Below, piece after piece: positions 58,829 through 64,000 of a stretch of 64,000 bases of DNA. The translations under genes and the position numbers were made by a program. The first letter of the stretch is position 1; every line of letters begins with the position of its first letter. The notes beneath the pieces are model-generated. The model had not been told where the DNA came from, made no database searches, and was given only the letters and a program-made list of their open reading frames with translations. The stretch spans positions 310,001 to 374,000 of the forward strand of contig NZ_JACCIU010000001.1 in NCBI RefSeq assembly GCF_019303535.1, given 5' to 3'. Origin of the DNA: Lactobacillus sp. Sy-1. Its GTDB lineage: Bacteria; Bacillota; Bacilli; Lactobacillales; Lactobacillaceae.

Positions 58829-59290
58829 ATGACAAATTTAAATCATTGGCAGCTACGAGTAACACAGGGATTATTAGTTATTTATCTAATGATAGTTGCA
58901 CTTCTCTGCTTTACTCCCCGTTTTCCGATTGCAGTTCAACTGGGCAGTTATCCGGAGCTATCATCGTTTACCTATGGACATGCCCAAATTGTTTACATGC
59001 CATTTCAAGAGCTGCTTACCGAGGGTTTTTGGTTGAACGTAGCGATGACGATTCCACTAGGTGGATTCGTGATGAGATTGAACCCGCATCCAATGACGAT
59101 TAGTGCAGTGGTCGGGCTAGGAGCGTTGACTGGTGGATTCATTGAATTTGGGCAACTATTTCTGGATAACCTAGCCAATTTTCAACGAACTGTCGATATT
59201 AATGACGTAATTTCAAATTTGTTAGGGGTGGTGATTGGTTACTACCTCACTAAACTCATTATTGGGGGAATTAAACAATGGCAGAATTAA
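58829..59290 (+). CDS. VanZ family membrane protein
   Basis: 153 residues, four helices: A-L-L-C-F-T-P-R-F-P, N-V-A-M-T-I-P-L-G-G-F, G-G-F-I-E-F-G-Q-L-F, D-I-N-D-V-I-S-N-L-L-G-V-V-I-G. VanZ-like proteins give low-level glycopeptide or lipopeptide tolerance in some bacteria; most have no known role. ATG 58829 is 9 bases after AGGAG. Confidence 0.88.
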   Translation: MTNLNHWQLRVTQGLLVIYLMIVALLCFTPRFPIAVQLGSYPELSSFTYGHAQIVYMPFQELLTEGFWLNVAMTIPLGGFVMRLNPHPMTISAVVGLGALTGGFIEFGQLFLDNLANFQRTVDINDVISNLLGVVIGYYLTKLIIGGIKQWQN

Positions 59291-59604
59291 TTCAAGTATT
59301 AGAACGGCACCACAATTTAATTAAGGTGAAATATCGGGGAGAATTTGGCTACTTTTGGCCGTCAACGAATTTAACTGGTGAGCATCCAGTTAAATCATTT
59401 AACGATGCTGAGCGTGCTTTGCTGCAACACTTAAAGTTAGCGGAGAATGATGCAATCTTAGTGCCAATTGCTTTTGATCCAGCATCACTAGTATTTATTG
59501 TTCAGGGATTGGATCGGCAGGCCGTTCAAGCCGGGGCTGATGGTGAAATTGGGACCTTTCAAGTTACCGCTGAGGGTCAAGTAATTAAAAAAAGTGTTGA
59601 GTGA
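59278..59604 (+). CDS. Small protein of unknown function coupled to VanZ
   Basis: 108 residues, soluble, beta-rich: I-K-V-K-Y-R-G-E-F-G-Y-F-W-P, F-N-D-A-E-R-A-L-L, G-T-F-Q-V-T-A-E-G. Overlaps VanZ by 13 bp. Not recognised. Confidence 0.65.
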   Translation: MAELIQVLERHHNLIKVKYRGEFGYFWPSTNLTGEHPVKSFNDAERALLQHLKLAENDAILVPIAFDPASLVFIVQGLDRQAVQAGADGEIGTFQVTAEGQVIKKSVE

Positions 59605-59634
59605 TTGGGCGCACCCAGTTACTCAACACTTTTT
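59587..59634. terminator. Bidirectional terminator
   Basis: AAAAAGTGTTGAGT pairs with ACTCAACACTTTTT. Confidence 0.9.
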
Positions 59635-59639
59635 ATATT

Positions 59640-60332
59640 TTATAGTTGTCTTAATTGGTCGTAGTAATTGACCATTGTAATTTGGAAATACGGCAACACG
59701 AAGATTCCTAGGATTGGGATAATTGTAAATGAATTAGCAATTCCCATTAATAAGAACCATCCAATGAAGCTTAATTGGAGAATGAATAATTCGCCCTTAT
59801 GCCCGTTCATCATTTGACGACTTTTGGTAATGGCTTGAAGGGGCGTAATTTTTTGACCACTTACGTAGGCATCACGGTAGATGTAGATTGCCTGTGAATA
59901 TGAAAAGGATTTAATAAGCCCAGGAACGATTAGGACGAACATCCACAAAATGATGAATATGAATTGTAATAAAATGGTACCAATTAATCCCCATAGCATT
60001 GGACTACTAAAGATCTTAGTTGATTTATCAAACGGGTGTTGATGATCAGATTGATGCCGAATGATGCTTAAAACCTGAAGTGAAATCCCAGCTGAAACGA
60101 TTGCAATCAGGAATAAAATTAAATAGGATAGGTTAATTTCCCATCGACTATAAACGTCCGCTAAGCCGTTGGTTCCATTAGCGATTGCATTTGTTAAATC
60201 ACTGGAAGTTTTACTTGATAGCAATCCGCCAATCGACTGCAGAATCAGGTATGGTAAAAATAAGATAAAGTAGAAACTAAAATGCTTCAGAAATTCTTGA
60301 TTTGCATTTTGTTTTAACGTTGAAAAATTCAT
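59640..60332 (-). CDS. DUF975 membrane protein
   Basis: 230 residues, five to six helices. Characteristic S-Y-S-Q-A-I-Y-I-Y-R-D, S-R-Q-M-M-N-G-H-K-G-E-L-F-I-L-Q-L-S-F-I-G-W. Function of the family unknown. GGAGG 5 bases before ATG 60332. A paralogue lies at the right edge of the window. Confidence 0.92.
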   Translation of the reverse strand: MNFSTLKQNANQEFLKHFSFYFILFLPYLILQSIGGLLSSKTSSDLTNAIANGTNGLADVYSRWEINLSYLILFLIAIVSAGISLQVLSIIRHQSDHQHPFDKSTKIFSSPMLWGLIGTILLQFIFIILWMFVLIVPGLIKSFSYSQAIYIYRDAYVSGQKITPLQAITKSRQMMNGHKGELFILQLSFIGWFLLMGIANSFTIIPILGIFVLPYFQITMVNYYDQLRQL

Positions 60333-60371
60333 GGTTTCCTCCAAAAGTTTAATTTACTAATATTTTAACAT

Positions 60372-60406
60372 AAAAGGACCAGCGAGCGTTTGCTCACTAG
60401 TCCTTT
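60372..60406 (-). terminator. Terminator of the P-type ATPase
   Basis: AAAGGACTAGTGAGC pairs with GCTCG-TGGTCCTTTT on the minus strand. Confidence 0.8.
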
Positions 60407-60409
60407 GAA

Positions 60410-63061
60410 TTAGTCAATTTTGAGTCGTTTAGAAACCAGCTTATCAACTTCGGAAAGGGCGAGGACCACGATTCCGGCAGCAATTGAAATTAACCATCCA
60501 GATAGTGGCATCCCATCCGTTTTAAATAGGTCTTGCATGAATGGAACGTAAGTTAATATGAATTGGAAGCAGATCATTAATCCAATGATCCAGAATGCAG
60601 CGGGGTTACTAAAGAATGACTTGGAGAATAGTGGTTCACTAGTTCGAATGTAGAATAGGTAGAAAATCTTACCGAACACGATTACGTTCACCACAACCGT
60701 ACTTGCCACTTCAATACTCCAACCACCAGCAATTAAGGCGTCAAAGACGACGATTCCACAGATGGCCATTACCGAAGAAATGTAGGCCATTCGAACCATG
60801 TCAGCCTTGCTTAGCAGGGAGCTATTGTTATCCCGTGGCTTTTTCAACATGATGTTCTTTTCAGCTGGTTCAAAGATGAACACGAATTGAATTGTAATTG
60901 CGGAAACCATGTTGATCCAGAGTAACTGGGTCGCATTTAACGGCATGTCGTTCTTAGTCAGAATTGTAAAGGCAATGATTAATCCTTCAGCGAATGAAGT
61001 TGGAAGCAAGAATCGAATACTCTTCTTGATGTTATCGTAAATTCGGCGGCCTTCACGGATGGCCGTCGATAGGGTTCCGAAGTTATCATCGGTTAGCACC
61101 ATATCGGCAGAATCCTTGGCAACGTCAGTTCCTTTGATTCCCATCGCAACCCCAATGTCAGCTCGCTTCAGAGCGGGGGCATCATTAATTCCATCACCGG
61201 TCATGGCAGTTACCTTGCCGGCAGCCTGAAGGGCTTTGATAATTTGGAGCTTGTTCTGTGGAGTGGTTCTAGCAAATACTTGGTTTTCTAATACGGCCTT
61301 GGTGAACTCTTCATCGTTTAATTGATCAAGTTCAGCACCCGTAATAGCGTGAATTTCAGGAGCTAAGCCTAGTTTTTCACCAATTGCCTTAGCGGTTACA
61401 GGGTTATCACCAGTAATCATTTTAACTTCCACTCCGGCAGCGTTCATTTCCTTCAGGGCTTGAACAACTTCTTCACGGGGTGGATCAATAATTCCGGCTA
61501 GCCCTAGGAATTGAATTCCAGAGGTAATTAACTCGTGGTTAATTTCATTAACATTATCAGCAACGGGCTTGTAACCGACTGCGATGACCCGTTTTCCAGT
61601 CTTAGAAAGGGCGTGAACCTTATCTTCCCAAGCCTGGGTATCAAAGTTTGGATCGGTCTTCTTAGCTAGTGCTAACACCTTATCAGGAGCCCCCTTAACG
61701 AATAGGAACTTCTGACCAGCAGGGTTAACGACGACCTTCCCCATGTATCTAAATGCGGAATCGAACGGTAGCAAGTCCACTTCTTGGTACTGTGGATTGT
61801 CCATTGATTGAGTTCCCTTGTGGTATAGGGTCAAGAAGGCTCCATCGGTTGGTTCACCGTTGATCTCCCAACGACCATCTTCGCGGTTTAGGGTCGTATC
61901 GTTAGCTTCAAATCCAGCATCTAAGAATAACTGAAGCTCCTTACTTTTTACCGGTTGGTCGTTATCATCTAGGATTTGGCCATCTGGTTGGTAACCAGTT
62001 CCGGTAACGTGGTAGGTCCCACTTGGTAGCAACACGTCCGTCGCAGTCATTTCATTTTGGGTTAACGTCCCCGTCTTATCAGTTGCTACGACGTCCACGG
62101 AACCCAGTGTTTCAACGGCCGGCAAACTCTTTACAATCGTATTTTTATTCTTAGCCATATCGCTAACGCCTCGTGATAAGACCACGGAAGTCGTAGCGGG
62201 AAGGCCTTCAGGAATTGAACCCACAACCATGGCAACCACGGCTAAGGCGAGGACTGAAACAGAGTAGGTTTCGAAATAAAGCCCGATTAAGAACAGGATT
62301 ACGGAAACCCCCATGATTACGTATGAGACCCACTTTCCAAGTTGGTCCAATTCGTTCATTAACGGGGTCTTTCTTTCGGTCGTGTTATTAACTTCCTGTG
62401 AAATTTGACCGATTTCGGTGTCATTCCCAGTCGCGATTACCACCCCGGTCCCACTTCCAGAAGTAACGGAAGTGTAAGAAAAGGCGATGTTAGCTTGTTC
62501 AGCTAGTGACGGGTGGTCTTCAGTAATGACCGCAGCGTCCTTTTCGATTGAATCCGATTCACCAGTGAGGGCGGATTCTTGAATTCTTAAGTTATCGGTA
62601 TCAACTAATCTTAAGTCTGCTGGGACCCGGTCGCCGGCCTCAAGGAAGACAACATCACCGACCACGATTTCATTAGTGGGGATGTCGATTCGCTTGCCGT
62701 CACGGTAAACCGTCGAGTTAGTTGCTAAGATCGATCTAATTTTGTCCAATGCGTTTGAGGCGTTTGCTTCCTGATAATAACCAATGATGGCGTTAGCTAG
62801 TACCACTAACGTAATAATCAATGAGTCAGAATAGTGACGCATCAACAGGGTTATAATGGCAGAAAGAATTAGTACATAGATAATGACTTCATTAAATTGG
62901 CGCAGAAATAGCTTTAATTTGGAGTCCTTTTTGAACTGAAGTTCATTGGGTCCATTTTGGGCTAATCGTTCACTTGCTTGTGAGCTTGTCAGTCCGCTTT
63001 CAAAATCTTTAATCTGATACTTATTCTGAATTTCCTCGTCAGTTAATTTAAAATCCTTCAT
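60410..63061 (-). CDS. P2-type cation-transporting ATPase (calcium-pump-like)
   Basis: 883 residues, ten helices. N-terminal cation_ATPase_N; TGES; helix-4 ion motif V-G-S-I-P-E-G-L-P, which marks SERCA/Na,K-type pumps rather than MgtA; phosphorylated D328 in TDKTGTLTQNE; M-T-G-D-G-I-N-D-A-P-A-L-K in the hinge. Exports Ca2+ or another cation, or moves Na/K. AAGGAG before ATG 63061. The mRNA begins with a 22-codon ORF, so translation-dependent control is probable. Confidence 0.92.
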   Translation of the reverse strand: MKDFKLTDEEIQNKYQIKDFESGLTSSQASERLAQNGPNELQFKKDSKLKLFLRQFNEVIIYVLILSAIITLLMRHYSDSLIITLVVLANAIIGYYQEANASNALDKIRSILATNSTVYRDGKRIDIPTNEIVVGDVVFLEAGDRVPADLRLVDTDNLRIQESALTGESDSIEKDAAVITEDHPSLAEQANIAFSYTSVTSGSGTGVVIATGNDTEIGQISQEVNNTTERKTPLMNELDQLGKWVSYVIMGVSVILFLIGLYFETYSVSVLALAVVAMVVGSIPEGLPATTSVVLSRGVSDMAKNKNTIVKSLPAVETLGSVDVVATDKTGTLTQNEMTATDVLLPSGTYHVTGTGYQPDGQILDDNDQPVKSKELQLFLDAGFEANDTTLNREDGRWEINGEPTDGAFLTLYHKGTQSMDNPQYQEVDLLPFDSAFRYMGKVVVNPAGQKFLFVKGAPDKVLALAKKTDPNFDTQAWEDKVHALSKTGKRVIAVGYKPVADNVNEINHELITSGIQFLGLAGIIDPPREEVVQALKEMNAAGVEVKMITGDNPVTAKAIGEKLGLAPEIHAITGAELDQLNDEEFTKAVLENQVFARTTPQNKLQIIKALQAAGKVTAMTGDGINDAPALKRADIGVAMGIKGTDVAKDSADMVLTDDNFGTLSTAIREGRRIYDNIKKSIRFLLPTSFAEGLIIAFTILTKNDMPLNATQLLWINMVSAITIQFVFIFEPAEKNIMLKKPRDNNSSLLSKADMVRMAYISSVMAICGIVVFDALIAGGWSIEVASTVVVNVIVFGKIFYLFYIRTSEPLFSKSFFSNPAAFWIIGLMICFQFILTYVPFMQDLFKTDGMPLSGWLISIAAGIVVLALSEVDKLVSKRLKID

Positions 63062-63114
63062 AATATTAATCTCCTTAAGTATAAATCAAAGTGTGAATCG
63101 CTACCTTGAAGTGA

Positions 63115-63183
63115 TTACTCAATGAGAAAATAATGAAGAGCAATGATATACCTTGGTCTCAAGAGATCAGGGCCACTATCCAT
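63115..63183 (-). CDS. 22-residue leader peptide of the P-type ATPase
   Basis: ATG 63183 with a very strong AAGGAGGTG: MDSGPDLLRPRYIIALHY and four further residues. It ends 54 bp before the ATPase start. The acidic/Pro-rich N-terminus (D2, P5, D6, R-P-R) recalls Salmonella MgtL, whose translation senses Mg2+ through ribosome destabilisation. An extended -10 TGGTAAGAT lies just upstream. Observed: ORF, ribosome binding site and position. Inferred: cation-sensing function. Confidence 0.65.
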   Translation of the reverse strand: MDSGPDLLRPRYIIALHYFLIE

Positions 63184-63332
63184 GTGCTACACCTCCTTAT
63201 TAATAGTAAACACAATCTTACCAGAAATAATGAACTTTTGGTATACATTTAAGATATTTTTAATAAAATAGCTGGTCTTTAGTAATGGTTACTGTTAAAA
63301 TAAGGGTATTAAAAATACAGGAGCGTACAATT

Positions 63333-63602
63333 ATGAAATCAAAGAGACTATTAATCGGCTTACTACTTGCATTGCCATTGGCTGTTGCACCGGTTTTTGA
63401 GGGTACTACTAGTGTTCACGCAGCAACGACTTACCAAGGGCAACCTCGTCAATTTGGTCGGACTAAAAGAAACAGTCGGCCCCAAAGAATGAGCCACTTT
63501 AACATGTCTAAGAAATTAGCGATCTTAAGCCAATTTCATAATCAAGGAAATGCAAATAAGGTGAACCGTTCAAGTAACCCGAGCCAAACTAACGTTAAAT
63601 AG
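63333..63602 (+). CDS. Small secreted basic protein
   Basis: 89 residues. Signal peptide MKSKRLLIGLLLALPLAVAP.. cut near V-H-A-A; mature part of about 58 residues is Arg/Asn/Gln/Ser-rich and basic (R-T-K-R-N-S-R-P-Q-R-M). No Cys. Could be a small wall-bound or antimicrobial-like peptide, but no family is recognised. ATG 63333 after AGGAGCG. Divergent from the ATPase. Confidence 0.65.
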   Translation: MKSKRLLIGLLLALPLAVAPVFEGTTSVHAATTYQGQPRQFGRTKRNSRPQRMSHFNMSKKLAILSQFHNQGNANKVNRSSNPSQTNVK

Positions 63603-63609
63603 TTAAATT

Positions 63610-63641
63610 AAAAAAGGTCAACCCAGTGGGTTGGCCTTTTT
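63610..63641. terminator. Terminator
   Basis: AAAAGGTCAACCCA/TGGGTTGGCCTTTT. Confidence 0.9.
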
Positions 63642-63659
63642 ACTATCTAATGATAGAAA

Positions 63660-64000
63660 CTATTTATTTTCTGAATCCACTAATTTTACATAGTAGTTAG
63701 CATAGGTTAACTTGGTGTATGGCGTAACATATAAAACGCCAGCAATGCCAAGGGTAATTGCACTTAGCAAGTACCAGAGAATAAAGCTTAGGATCAACAG
63801 GAATAATTCTCCCTTGTGTCCATTCATCAGTTTGCGACTCTTTGTAATTGCTTCATTGTATCCAATGGGGTTACCGCTATCGATTGCATCTCTAAAGATG
63901 TATTGAGATTGGGAATAGGCTAACTGCTTTGCAAATACAAGAACCATCGTCGCAATTGCAATTAGGATTCCAGCGAACAACAGGATTGCGAACAGGATTC
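63660..64000 (-). CDS. DUF975 membrane protein, N-terminus beyond window edge
   Basis: About 113 residues visible, open to the right edge (no stop or credible start before 64000). S-Q-S-Q-Y-I-F-R-D-A, S-R-K-L-M-N-G-H-K-G-E-L-F-L-L-I-L-S-F-I-L-W is the DUF975 core, closely like the paralogue at 59640. Function unknown. Confidence 0.85.
   Translation of the reverse strand, partial: ILFAILLFAGILIAIATMVLVFAKQLAYSQSQYIFRDAIDSGNPIGYNEAITKSRKLMNGHKGELFLLILSFILWYLLSAITLGIAGVLYVTPYTKLTYANYYVKLVDSENK

Noticed and set aside
60410-63061. Assignment of the P-type ATPase as MgtA
   Set aside because: The helix-4 motif is P-E-G-L-P (SERCA/Na,K-like), not the P-E-M-L-P of MgtA, despite the MgtL-like leader.

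Overview
The window is a chromosomal stretch from a low-GC Gram-positive bacterium, almost certainly a member of the Lactobacillaceae. The evidence is the strong GGAGG-type ribosome binding sites with frequent TTG/GTG starts, methionine T-box leaders, a CopY/CopB copper pair, an energy-coupling-factor transporter, malolactic-type side pathways (acetolactate decarboxylase, fumarate hydratase, fumarate-reductase-like flavoprotein), and an aminotransferase very like lactobacillar isoleucine 2-epimerase. The genus cannot be fixed from sequence reading alone. No prophage, IS element, CRISPR array or rRNA operon was seen.

Layout. 1-2.4 kb: a multidrug MFS pump (cut by the left edge) divergent from its TetR regulator, then a cation-efflux protein behind an ArsR regulator. 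2.5-5.5 kb: a possible small defence patch, a DUF262/DUF1524 (GmrSD-type) protein and a divergent Panacea-like protein, each preceded by a short promoter-leader-terminator unit. 5.5-7.3 kb: small membrane and secreted proteins, including a secreted tyrosine phosphatase. 7.3-12.5 kb: arginine biosynthesis operon argF-C-J-B-D (minus strand) behind an ArgR-like palindrome. 12.7-15.5 kb: a 2-hydroxyacid dehydrogenase and an EIIC-like permease. 15.5-20.5 kb: a methionine block, with one Met T-box before a cobalamin-independent methionine synthase-type protein and a second before metN-metI-metQ-luxS and a 41-residue membrane protein. 20.5-24.5 kb: TetR, unknown proteins, a dehydrogenase, small membrane ORFs and a wrecked RelBE-type toxin-antitoxin locus. 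24.6-27.5 kb: isoleucine-epimerase-like enzyme plus amino acid permease. 27.6-31.6 kb: CAP-domain secreted protein and the copYB copper operon. 31.6-35.7 kb: FAD reductase, aldo-keto reductase, a 42% aspartate protein, and a YbgA/pyrimidine-dimer-glycosylase pair.

35.7-36.7 kb holds the most unusual structure: six identical tandem tRNA-Asn(GTT) genes with near-identical hairpin spacers. Upstream in the same orientation is a strongly promoted 42-codon ORF containing 14 asparagine codons, all AAT, followed by two hairpins. This looks like a leader-peptide attenuator that could read asparaginyl-tRNA supply, although an independent small protein is also possible.

36.9-48.9 kb: cell-wall NlpC/P60 hydrolase, acetolactate decarboxylase, secreted and Met-rich proteins, a membrane methyltransferase, a class I amidotransferase, a GT39-like glycosyltransferase, a MerR-cupin-carboxymuconolactone decarboxylase unit, and an ABC-2 transporter with LytTR/DUF3021 partners. 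48.9-52.0 kb: an ECF transporter (UPF0397 S component, fused double ATPase, EcfT). 52-56.5 kb: CPBP protease, PspC protein, NlpC/P60 and GH25 wall hydrolases, fumC. 56.5-59.6 kb: Nramp manganese transporter with an MntR-like box, UspA, VanZ. 59.6-64 kb: two DUF975 membrane proteins flank a P2-type ATPase whose mRNA begins with a 22-codon ORF (MDSGPD...), which resembles cation-sensing leader peptides.
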